From: Blattamonas nauphoetae
Lineage: Eukaryota > Preaxostyla > Oxymonadida
Length of the DNA stretch: 64,000 nucleotides
Direction: 5' to 3'
NCBI GenBank assembly: GCA_033064195.1
Contig: JARBJD010000053.1
Coordinates: forward strand, 186,001-250,000
Below, one piece after another: positions 1 through 9,900 of the stretch; position 1 is the stretch's first letter, and each line of letters begins with the position of its first letter. The notes beneath the pieces were generated by a model. The model saw only the letters and a program-made list of their open reading frames with translations. It was not told the DNA's origin and ran no database searches. A program made the position numbers and the translations under genes.

Positions 1-352
1 TCCACGAATGGTGCATCTGCGTGTTCGAATCAGAACTCGGAATAAAAACAGTCGCTCAATCAAAAACATCAACAATCTCCATTGACTCCACAAGGTCTGT
101 TGATCACAACCCGACCAATCTCCCGCCATCCCCTCCACAATCTCACGCTGATCATGAATCATCCTGGCTCTTCCAACCGCGGATCAACCATCGTCATTCA
201 GTGCATCATAACCCCCGTCCCTCCCCTTATCTCATTCTTCACTCAACCTCCTTCAAAACTTCAGTTAATCAACCCCACAGCTGGTCCATCCCACAACCAA
301 TGCCCAACACTCCGTGTCGGTTCACTTTCGGTGGTGACCAAATTCTGCGAAG
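1..352. other. Intergenic or 5' flank, no gene seen
   Basis: Short overlapping reading frames cover this stretch, but none has a recognisable domain or a reading that continues into the next gene. It is rich in C and A on the plus strand and probably holds the promoter and leader of the WD40 gene that follows. I see no RNA gene or repeat. Confidence 0.4.
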
Positions 353-1862
353 ATGGACTCCAATCCACTGCAAAAAATGGAACCGTCGGATGGAAAAATA
401 CTTTATGCATCTTCTTTATCTATGATGGTTCTGGTGGAGGAGATGGAGAGTGATCGGGGTCAATTTTTTGTTCAAATGGAAAAAGATGACAATATTCCTC
501 AACCATCCACATCCGGTGTTGGATATGTAGAAGAATACGTCATCGACAAAACAGGTCCAATACAAGATGATGATTCTGGGAGTGAATATCCGGATGAATC
601 CAATTCAGAATCTGGCGAAGTCGAGGACACTCCTCACTTCATCCCAGAGAGAGAGGATGCGTTAAGTATTTTCCCACACGGCGGTCCAATTTTTACAGTG
701 GATTGGAGTCCATCTTCACAGAATTTGGTCGCCACTGGCGGCGAAGAGGAGAAAGTCTTTCTTTGGGATGTCGACACTGAAAAAAAAATACTTACTATTC
801 CTGGTATCTATTTTTTGATGTCATTTCTCCATTTTTTGATAGACAACGACGAAACACTGGGAGAATCCGTGTCAATTGTTTCTTTCTCACCAAATGGTGC
901 TAAACTCGCTTTTTGTACGCTAAGTGGATCTGTTCAGATTTGGGACATGAATACAAAAGCAAAACTCTTGGAATTGGATGATTGTGACGGCGAGATTAAC
1001 TTTCTCCAGTGGAACTCTGGTTCACAAGGACTCGTAGCTGGGGATTCCAACTCTCTGGTCTATATTTGGTCGGCTACAACTGGCAATTGCCGAGTTCTCG
1101 CTGGTCATCAAGGTGCTGTCACGTGCGGAACATTCATTGGAGATGGTTTGTCTTTCTTTTTCAACAGGCCCAACTTACTGAATCAGGTCAAACCGTAATC
1201 ACAGGCAGCGAGAATGGAGCACTTATCTTGTGGAGTGTTCGTACTGCGGAGAAACTTGGACAGATAAACAGTATATTCCATTATTTCGAACATCTGCCCT
1301 TCTCTCCTCTCATTCCACTTATCAAGCCGTTCCAAAAGGTTCTCATGAAGATGGAAGTGGTGTAATGTGTGTGAAATATAATGCAAATCACCCACAACTC
1401 GTGATGTATGGAAAATCCAACGGAAATGTTGGATCAGCAATTGTTCCACAATGCACACTGGGACATACATTCCTTGGCATTCATTCTGATTCTGTCGAAA
1501 ACATTGTATTTTCTCCACAGTGTGGGGATATGCACCTCGCCGCGTCGATCAGTATTGACTCAACAGTCTCCATCTTTGACGTCAAGAAAAACCAAGTTCG
1601 GGGAAACAAGCTTGTTCACCCTGACACTGTCACCGCTGCCTTTTTCCATCCCACACTTCCTCACCTCATTACAGCTTGCTTCGATGGCATTTTGCGTGTG
1701 TGGGATGTCACAGCGACTCAGTGCATTGCGTCATTTGTTGGTCACTCTGCTCCGATTCAGGCACTCGCCTTGAGTCCGGATGGGAGGCGAGCTGTGACAG
1801 GAAGTGATGATAAAACAGCGAGGGTCTTCGATCTTGAGGCAAGGCCAGAGGAGAACGAATAG
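353..1862 (+). CDS. AAMP/Sqt1-like WD40-repeat protein
   Basis: This is a WD40 beta-propeller protein of the angio-associated migratory cell protein (AAMP)/yeast Sqt1 type, a family linked in yeast to chaperoning a ribosomal protein. An acidic N-terminal leader is followed by the blade containing ALSIFPHGGPIFTVDW and then by repeats with the usual blade endings (VFLWDVD, VQIWDM, LVYIWSA, LILWSV, LRVWDVT, ARVFDL). The frame is kept only by removing short introns: 804-842 (39 nt), 1146-1186 (41 nt, giving GDG-QTVITGS) and one of about 56-68 nt starting at 1271. Two acceptors, 1326 or 1338, would both keep the last intron in frame. The true start could be an internal Met a few codons downstream. 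The AAMP assignment rests on the pattern of the first blades; that it is a WD40 protein is certain. Confidence 0.75.
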
Positions 1863-2083
1863 ATCGAGACATTTCACGAAAATCGGTCTGTTTGTCGAGA
1901 TTTTCGAAGGAGATCTTTCAAGTTTGAGAGAAATAAAATCATTATGGGTGAAATGAGTTAGTAATTAGCTACCCGACGTCGTCCTTCCTCCAAACGTATC
2001 GGAATTAATCACCAATGAAGAACGCCTGGATTTTCCATCGAAGGAAGGAGTGCCAGGGACCAATGGATACTCAGTGTTTCTGC

Positions 2084-5000
2084 TTAATCTTCGAAATCAT
2101 CATCGTCGTCGTCGCCTCCTCCATAGCTGTCCTCATCGTCGTCCTCGTCGTCGCTGTCTGGCTGGATAATCCGTTTTGTGTTCACATTCCGTTTTGGTCG
2201 AGTCACAACTGGTGCTGAAGCTGACAGTGACGCCACAGGAACAATTGGATTGGAGAGTGATGGCTTTGGAACAGGTGCCTTTGCGACTGTCGATTTCGGT
2301 GCAGCTTTTGGTTTGACAGAAGGAGCAGACAGCGAAAGCGAGCGATCCGGACCGTCGGGCGAGTTCAGCTTCTTGCTCGACATGATGCCCTGCAATTTCG
2401 AGAAGAAGTCGTCGTCATCGCTTGACTTGGACAGCGTCTTCTTCGGCGACGACAACTTTTGCGATTTCGGCTTCGCTGCTGCTGTCTTCAGTGTCGGACG
2501 AGGAGGAGATGTGTCGAGAGAGAAGAAATTCGACAGGTCTGATTGCTTCGTCTTCGCTTTTGGCGCTGGTTTCTTTGTTTCTGTCGGCGTCACCTTTTTC
2601 GATTCTGTCGGAACAGACCGTTTCACTGGTTTCGCCGGTTGGTGGTAGTCCGATGACTCAGACTCCGAAAGCGGCTGAATCGGATCAGAGTCTTCATCGT
2701 CATCGTCGTTCGTGATCGCTGGTTGCAGTTTTCGAACTCGCTGCGGCTTTGGCTTGATCGGGCTGATTGAGAATGTTGTGGGCTCCGAATCCTCTCCACC
2801 AAAATCACGACTGTCCGAGAAAGACGCGGCTTCATCTCCAAAGTCACTCTCATCGTCGTCCTCGAACTTCGCTTTCTTCCCCGACTTCTTCGGTTTACTC
2901 ACCTTCGCAGCTCCTCGTTTCGCTTTCGGTTTCGACGATGTCGAGAATGAGAAATCAAAAGGTCCTGTTGTCTCCTCGCCTGGTGTCTGTTCTCTGGACG
3001 GTGCCAACGAGAACAGGTTGTCCAGACCATCTTCGTCCTTCAGCATCGCTGAACTGCTTGTTGAGAAGAGAGACGATGATCCCTTTTTGTTCATTCGCTT
3101 CGACTCTGCTTCAGCTTTCTTGATCAGTTTCGTCGCCAGCTCCGGTTTCACTTCGCTCCATGTCTCACGCGACGAAACAACCACTGGCTGGAGCGCTGTT
3201 GCTTTCTTCACTGGCTTCTTCTTGCTTTTCACTCCAAAGTCGTCGTCATCATCATATTTCCCCCTTCCTCCCTTGTTCTGACGACGAGACTTCGGAACTT
3301 CATTCATGATCTGGATCCTCTCTTTCTCGTTCTCCTCCCATCGAACCTCAAACTCGTCCAGATCCTCTTCCCACATTTTCTCAATCGTCTTTCCTCGCAC
3401 AACCTCCAGTTCTGTCTCCTTCTTCCGGAATTCTGCAAGAATTTCATCAACCTTCTCTTTTGTCAGTGATGAGATCGGCATCGAAAGAAGATAATCAAAT
3501 CCAGTGATCGAACCTCCACGTTGCGTTCCGTCGCTTTCAGATTCTTCATCTTCCTCATCCACCTTCGGATCTTCCAAACTCCAATCTTTGTCTGTCTTTC
3601 CAAGCTCATCGAACTTGTGTCGTCTCAGATCTTGAACAATGTCCTTCTTGGGCCTGTTCCGAACATTCAGTTCTTCTCGAACAACCATCAAAATGAACCT
3701 CTGCTTGTTGTCCAGCCTCCTCAGCTGCTTCGTCAGTCGGTCAATCATCGCTTTCTTTCGAAGATGGTAGTATTCCAGTCGCTTTCCATAGAAACTGTCA
3801 ATGATCTCGTTCGGCGACTTGTACTGGCAGATGTTCCCATTCTCGTCGAACATCGTCATGTTGTTCAGAGAGATCGACGTCGTCAGCTCCAACGAGTGAT
3901 ATCCATCAAATCGATCAAAGTCGTGCAGGTGCTCGTCGGTCAAGTGCACAGAGAAGTGCACTTTGTACGGGTCGGGGTACAGGAAGAACTCCTTCACCCA
4001 CCGCTTCGACGGCGCTGTTTCCTGCATGTTCTTGTCCAGAAACGCTTTGTAATCTTCCGTCCACTTTCCAACCGGCAGCTCTGTGATCTCCAGCGTCCCT
4101 TCCGGTGTCGTGTAGTATCGGCCATAAGAGATGTATTTGTTCTCTCCAGGCACTTTGATGATCTCTCCTGTGAAGTCCCGATACCACGGCTTGATCTCTT
4201 CCATCTCTTCGTGATGGATTTTGTGGCGGATGTTTCGCACAATGTCAAGTGGGTTGAAGCATGGAACATTTGTCGACCAGCCTGTCCCGATTCCCTTCGA
4301 TCCGTTCACCAGAGAGAATGGGATGATTGGGACATACCATTCCGGCTCAATTCGCTGTCCATCGTCGTCCAGATAATTCAGAAGCGGGTCGTCGTTCGCG
4401 TTGAACACAATTCGAGCAAGCGGAGAAAGCTTCGTTGTGATGTAACGAGGGGCTGAGCAATCAGCACCACCTTTCAGACGAGATCCGAACTGACCGATTG
4501 GTAGAAGAAGATTCAGGTTGTTGCTACCAACATAATCCTGTGCAAGACTACAGATGGTCGGTTGGAGACCCTGTTCGGCGTGGTGGTACGCCGACACTTC
4601 AGAAACATAACCAGCAAGCTGAGTCACTTTCACCTCTTTCGTCAGGTTTCGCTTGAAGCAGGCGTAGATGATCTTCCTCTGACTCGGTTTGAATCCGTCG
4701 AGCATGCTGGGAATCGAACGAGCACAATCATTTCGAGAGAAGATAACAAGTTCGTGGTTGATGAAGTCGGGATAGGTGACAGATGGACCATCCAAGTCAA
4801 TGTAAGTTCCTGATTTGTATTTGTTCATCCATTGCTTCCGATCATCTGGTCGGTTTTTGTTGAACGCCAAGTCGATACTTTCTTTGCATTCCGCATCATC
4901 GTTCCACTCGAAGTCCTTTCGATGGAATGGCAGATCGGAGAAGTATTCTCGAGCTTCTTGCACTGACGATGTACCAAGTCCCTTGTAGTATTTGATCTTC

Positions 5001-6820
5001 CATCCTGTTTGATGAGTCTCTCTCCATCGCTTGAATTCTGGTTCCGTGTAGAACGACACAACTTGAGTCCCTTTCGTGCACTTCACGATCGGAGTGATGA
5101 AGAATTGGAGGAACGATGGGATTTTCAGAAGTGTCGGCCATTCTGTTTCGAACAGGTTGATGAGAAGTCCCTTGATGTGCGATCCATCAAGATCCTGATC
5201 GGTCATGATCATCACGTGACCATATCTGAGCGAATTCGTGTCTTCATACTTCTTTCCGTGTTGCAGGCCAAGAATTTTTTTTAGATTTGTAAACTCCTCG
5301 TTCTTTTCTTTCTGAGTATTCGTCGCCCCCCGCACATTCAGCACCTTTCCTCGAAGCGGGAAGACACCAAAGCGATCGCTTCCAGCAGCACTCAGTCCAC
5401 CAATAACCATCGTCTTCGCCGAATCTCCCTCTGTGAGAATCAGTGTGCAGTCCTTCGCTTGCTTCGTTCCAGCCAGTGTGGCATCGTCCAGTTTTGGGAT
5501 TCCAGTCAGTCGACTCGTCTTCTTTCCATCGGTCTTCTTCGCCAATGTCAACTCGCTCTTCATCGTCTCTTTCTGCAGCAGAAGTTCCGCCAGTGGGATC
5601 TTGTCCAGCTTTTTCAGATCAGCCGCGTCGATTTGGCCTTCGTCTGGGTCGGGAATGTCTTGATTCTTCTTCTGCCCAATCGGTTTCGTCATCACTTCTT
5701 TCGTTTGCGAACTGAACGTCGGCTTGTCAATCAGACATCGGATGAACACGAACGTGAGCGGCTTCACTCGAGCTGGCTTGATCTCCTTGTTCTGCATCTT
5801 CGATTTTGGGATCTTCTTCACCACATACTCCGAAACTTGCTTCACAATCGAGTCAACATGCTTGCCTCCTTCCACTGTCCAGATCGAGTTCACAAAACTC
5901 ATGTTTTTCGGTCCGTCTTCACACGCCGCAACAACGACATCCCACGGACGCAGTCCCTTCGACGTGAATGAAGCAATTTTTGTGTCTTCGGGTAGGAACA
6001 GTTTCGCGTAGTCAGTAAAAGAGTTGAATTTGATCTTCTTGTCATTCAATGTCACTCGAAGCTTCGGATTGCACGCTGCAACATCGTACACACGGCGTGA
6101 CATCAGGTAGATGATGTTGTCGTCCAGTTCCGTCATCTGAAATCGCGACAATTCAGGGAAGAACGTAATCTTTGTTTTGTTGGGAAGTCTGCTTCCTCGA
6201 GTCGCCTCAAACGTCTCTGGCGTCCCAGCAACATTCATGTTGTTCTTGAACACTTGTTTGTATCGCACCCCGTCCGTACAGCACTCAACAATAAATTGCG
6301 TCGAAAAGATGTTCGCAAGCTTCGCTCCGAGCCCATTTCGTCCTCCTGTCACTCGCGATGCCTGATCATCAAAGTTGTCACCAGACATCATCATTCCAAA
6401 GATCATGTGCGGGATGTAGCACTGTTCAACTTCATCCCAATAGATCGGGATTCCATATCCGTCGTTCTCAACTGAAATCATCCCTTTCTCCTTATTGATC
6501 TTCACTTCGATGTATGTCATTTCAATCTTCGGTGAGACATCCGTAGCTGCCCGATCACGCTGTTTGTTGTCCGAAGCGTTTACCAAGATTTCGTCAAAGA
6601 TTTTGTATAAACCCGGAACATATGTCAGTGTACGTTCCGTCATCCGTTGCGTGCTTTCATCCATTACATACGTCTGCACTGACGTCGGGTCAAGCGAGCC
6701 GACATATGTATCTGGCCTTTGGAGCACGTGTTCGATTTGATCCAGCCTTCGATATTTTCGCTCAACTCCGTCGGGTCCGACACTTGGAGTGAGAGAAGGG
6801 GAGGGCGTTCTCGACGTCAT
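2084..6820 (-). CDS. TOP2: DNA topoisomerase II, copy A (1578 aa, intronless)
   Basis: Type IIA DNA topoisomerase of the eukaryotic single-chain kind, which passes one duplex through a transient double-strand break using ATP; it acts in the nucleus in replication and chromosome segregation. In order it shows the GHKL ATPase motifs (NASDNKQRD, ENDGYGIP, GGRNGLGAKLANIFS), the TOPRIM acid EGDSA near residue 464 and DQDLDG near 541-545, PLRGK, and the breakage-reunion domain with SAPRY (catalytic Tyr793) and GIGTGWS. The last 400 or so residues are a lysine-, serine- and aspartate-rich tail. Length fits the family (about 1430-1620 aa). The gene has no intron, unlike most neighbours. It is the inverted near-duplicate of the gene at 14217-18953. 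By eye the two proteins differ at about 22 positions, nearly all between residues 497 and 850. Confidence 0.98.
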   Translation of the reverse strand: MTSRTPSPSLTPSVGPDGVERKYRRLDQIEHVLQRPDTYVGSLDPTSVQTYVMDESTQRMTERTLTYVPGLYKIFDEILVNASDNKQRDRAATDVSPKIEMTYIEVKINKEKGMISVENDGYGIPIYWDEVEQCYIPHMIFGMMMSGDNFDDQASRVTGGRNGLGAKLANIFSTQFIVECCTDGVRYKQVFKNNMNVAGTPETFEATRGSRLPNKTKITFFPELSRFQMTELDDNIIYLMSRRVYDVAACNPKLRVTLNDKKIKFNSFTDYAKLFLPEDTKIASFTSKGLRPWDVVVAACEDGPKNMSFVNSIWTVEGGKHVDSIVKQVSEYVVKKIPKSKMQNKEIKPARVKPLTFVFIRCLIDKPTFSSQTKEVMTKPIGQKKNQDIPDPDEGQIDAADLKKLDKIPLAELLLQKETMKSELTLAKKTDGKKTSRLTGIPKLDDATLAGTKQAKDCTLILTEGDSAKTMVIGGLSAAGSDRFGVFPLRGKVLNVRGATNTQKEKNEEFTNLKKILGLQHGKKYEDTNSLRYGHVMIMTDQDLDGSHIKGLLINLFETEWPTLLKIPSFLQFFITPIVKCTKGTQVVSFYTEPEFKRWRETHQTGWKIKYYKGLGTSSVQEAREYFSDLPFHRKDFEWNDDAECKESIDLAFNKNRPDDRKQWMNKYKSGTYIDLDGPSVTYPDFINHELVIFSRNDCARSIPSMLDGFKPSQRKIIYACFKRNLTKEVKVTQLAGYVSEVSAYHHAEQGLQPTICSLAQDYVGSNNLNLLLPIGQFGSRLKGGADCSAPRYITTKLSPLARIVFNANDDPLLNYLDDDGQRIEPEWYVPIIPFSLVNGSKGIGTGWSTNVPCFNPLDIVRNIRHKIHHEEMEEIKPWYRDFTGEIIKVPGENKYISYGRYYTTPEGTLEITELPVGKWTEDYKAFLDKNMQETAPSKRWVKEFFLYPDPYKVHFSVHLTDEHLHDFDRFDGYHSLELTTSISLNNMTMFDENGNICQYKSPNEIIDSFYGKRLEYYHLRKKAMIDRLTKQLRRLDNKQRFILMVVREELNVRNRPKKDIVQDLRRHKFDELGKTDKDWSLEDPKVDEEDEESESDGTQRGGSITGFDYLLSMPISSLTKEKVDEILAEFRKKETELEVVRGKTIEKMWEEDLDEFEVRWEENEKERIQIMNEVPKSRRQNKGGRGKYDDDDDFGVKSKKKPVKKATALQPVVVSSRETWSEVKPELATKLIKKAEAESKRMNKKGSSSLFSTSSSAMLKDEDGLDNLFSLAPSREQTPGEETTGPFDFSFSTSSKPKAKRGAAKVSKPKKSGKKAKFEDDDESDFGDEAASFSDSRDFGGEDSEPTTFSISPIKPKPQRVRKLQPAITNDDDDEDSDPIQPLSESESSDYHQPAKPVKRSVPTESKKVTPTETKKPAPKAKTKQSDLSNFFSLDTSPPRPTLKTAAAKPKSQKLSSPKKTLSKSSDDDDFFSKLQGIMSSKKLNSPDGPDRSLSLSAPSVKPKAAPKSTVAKAPVPKPSLSNPIVPVASLSASAPVVTRPKRNVNTKRIIQPDSDDEDDDEDSYGGGDDDDDDFED

Positions 6821-6866
6821 TTAATGGAGATACGAGAAGATGAATCAAAAATCAACCCTTAATAAA
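6821..6866 (-). promoter_or_regulatory. Conserved start-proximal block of TOP2 copy A
   Basis: The 45 bp directly upstream of the start codon are nearly identical to 14171-14216 upstream of the second TOP2 copy, with one visible difference next to the ATG. Beyond this block the flanks share nothing. It may hold a core promoter or initiator, or may simply mark the edge of gene conversion. Confidence 0.55.
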
Positions 6867-6982
6867 ACGTTTGTTTGACAGAAACCGGTGAAAAAACCAA
6901 GAAGTGAAATGGTCGCAAAACAAGACAAATCATAAAAAAGACATCAAAAACAATCACAAAGAAAGAAGACAAATAAAGAAAA

Positions 6983-9900
6983 TCATTTCAGCTTCTGGAA
7001 ACTCGGCTCCTCAGGCCATAGTTTTCGACAATTGTTGAGATACGATCTCATTGGTGAGAAGAACCCTTCACGAGCGCCCAGGTCCCTTAATATCTTCACC
7101 AAGGTCCGACAAACATCCTTCGCCAACTCTCCATCAGCACCATATTCTTTGGGTCCCCGTGAGAGCGACGCCATCGCTTTCTTGTCTCGTTCATCCTCCT
7201 CTTTCTTAATCTCTTCCTCAGTCTTCTGAATCTCTGCTCCTTCTGTCAATCCACCGCCCTCTCCTTGCCCCCTCTCCTTCCCATCATCATCTCCCTCGTC
7301 CATCCCATCATCATTCAATAAATCTGCAATCTGCCCGCCGACTGACGTATGAGCCAGTTTTTCGGTGTCTTTCATGAATTTCTTGTAGTCGGATGATCCT
7401 TTCTGCGGAAAAGCGCGCGAATATCGCTGTAAGAGCTTGAGAAGTGTGAACTGAAGACTCGGTTTTTTCCGCAAGACCTGTTTTTTGAGTTTTGGGTCAT
7501 CGAACGGGAATGCATTCGAAATTGTGATGACGAAGTAGCGAATGTTCCTTTCGATGATGTTGAGGAGCTGGATGACTTCGGTGCAGTTTGCAGGATCGAA
7601 TAATTCGGCTTGTCTTTCCTCCTGCGGTGTCTTCTTGGACGATGAGAAGAACCCCTTCTTCTGTGGTTCTTCCTTGGCTCGGACGAAGCAGATGGGGGAA
7701 TGGTTGAGGTAGAATTCGAGTGTGGCGAGGTAATAACTGGACAGACGATGGTTCAATTTCACCAGCCCATCAAATGTTCTTTGAGTGGAATCCACAAGTT
7801 TGACTTCTTGTTTGTTCAGAAGGAATGAGAGGAGCAGAAGCAGGCTGCTAATCATTCGGAATGACACGTCGTGTCTGAGAGTGGCATCGACAAGCACTGA
7901 CGGTTCAATCTCGTCAAGTCGCTGGAACATGTTCAGTTCCCTGTCGAGGCGAGATATTTTTCGACCATTGTCCAGATCAACCTCATCATTATCGCCTGGA
8001 AGTGCAGAGGGGCGAGGGGCAGTGTCTTTCGTGGAGGACTTTCCTAGATTGGTTGACGACATTGTCAACTGAGACTTTCCGAGCGATGTCTGGTCAAGAC
8101 CGTGTGTGGATGACAGAACAGACGCGTCAGAGAAGACTCTGAAGAGAGAGACGATAGAATCGTTTGGGATTGTATCGCTCTTCTTCCATTCGTCGATCGA
8201 TCGATGGGTCGGATATTGAAGAACCGCAAACTGAGTCGCCTTTTGTGAAAAATGTGTCAGAATGTGGATAACATCTTCCTTCATCGCGTCTTTCCCAATC
8301 TCAATCACATCTTCCAGCGTCCTCTGAGTCAGTACAAGTGCATCTCCTCTTTCCGTAGACAGGAATTCCTCATAGAGCTTGGCAATCTGTGGATTCTGTG
8401 CAGAGATAGTGTTCGCCTCGCCTCTCACTTTCGGCAGTCCCGGCTTTCCCTTCATCACCACATTTGGATAATAATCCCGAATGTAGACCTGTTGAAGGAC
8501 GTCTGAAGTGAGGCTGCGCATCACATTCGCCACAACAGCTGTGATTCTGAGCAGGATCTCGTTGCACTTCTCGTGGATCAACAGCTTACCATCTGTCGCG
8601 CGTGTATCGAGAATGTGGATGTGGTACGCAGTCAGCACACGATACGCCGGCCTTGTAATGGCAACTGCAGCCGTCCTTTCGTGGTTGACGAGGTCGGAGA
8701 AGATGGAGATTGCTGACAGAAGGCCGGAATATGAGAGGAAACTGAACGAGAACGAATTCCTGTTTGAATCAACCAATTGTTGAGAACGCTGCTGGAGGGC
8801 AGTGAAGTATTGGATTTGTTCGAAGTGAGACGTGATAAGGTCGGAGAGGGTGTTAAACGCGATCATCTTGGCGGTTGTCTCGGCCTCCCTTCTGATGTCC
8901 TCTTCCTTCGCTTTGATTGCGTCTTCTTTCCTTTTCTCTTCGTCAGACTTTGAGTGGACAATGGTTGTTGGTTGGTTGTCCGCTAGTTGTGTCCAAATTG
9001 CGCTTCCAGCGAAGATCGCCAACAAGAAGAGAGTGTTGTGGACGAACAAATAATTGTGTGTCGCGTCCTTCATCTCCGCTTTCTGAATTTCAGCTCGGAT
9101 CTCCTCGTTCTGTTCGTGCGAATACAAAACAGGAGCGTTTGGATCGACATACTTCTGGACATGCTCGACTGTGATGAGCGGTTTAACATGCGAGAGAACA
9201 TGCGAGAAGAACGACGATTTTCGCATCTCAGACACGAAGCTTCTCGTTGGTGGTTTGTTGTTGAGTAGCATTGACCACATGAATCCGACAATCTGCATTG
9301 TCAACGAGCGAGCTTCATCCAGCTGAACACCACGTTGTTCTTCTGTCTGATCCAACTTTGGTGTGCGGGCACGGAGCCAAGATGGATACTGGGCTATCAT
9401 GTTGAGTGTGGCTTTGATTTTGGAGTTTGTGGCGACGTATTTGAATGGTGTGTTGATGTTCTGCACGCAATACATCAGATTCTGAGTGATGTCGCCTTCT
9501 GAGATGATTTCCGTGTAGTGTCGATCAAATGTGACGATTGCATTGAGAGCAGACGTGATGTGAGAGAAGAAAGAGATGAAATTCAGTCCACACGCGAGAA
9601 GAGTCAGATAGAAATCCGAGCGAGGTTGTGTCTGAACTGTCAGGTTCTTCCTCCGCACCATTTCTGTGTCTTGATCAACAACCACCTCTTCTGAGAAACA
9701 CTGCTCTGTCACAACATACTCGTCGCTGTACAACACTTCCCACTCCCCGTTCGTCCGCGTTTCCACACCAAGTTCAGAAAACGTGCGGACAACGTTATAT
9801 GCATCTGGTCGAACAACAGAATAATTCACAGAGAATGGGAAAGGTTCTGGGACGAGTGGGCTTTTGGTTTCTTTGAGAGGAAAGGCAGAGTTAAGGGTGA

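Larger units (their letters stand above)
2074..6866. repeat. Left arm of TOP2 inverted repeat
   Basis: This segment matches 14171-18963 in inverted orientation. Similarity starts about 45 bp before the start codon and stops about 10 bp after the stop codon, where both copies read taagcagaaa and then diverge completely. Identity is very high at both ends and clearly lower in a central stretch of about 1.2 kb (roughly 4150-5365 here). Confidence 0.9.

Noticed and set aside
1146-1167. A 22-nt intron in the AAMP-like gene
   Set aside because: Splicing at 1167 leads to a stop within a few codons. The acceptor at 1186 (41 nt) gives the expected GDGQTVITGS.
2178-6740. Long antisense open frames inside both TOP2 genes
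   Set aside because: They mirror the codon pattern of TOP2, appear in both copies, and have no domains, start context or splice structure of their own.
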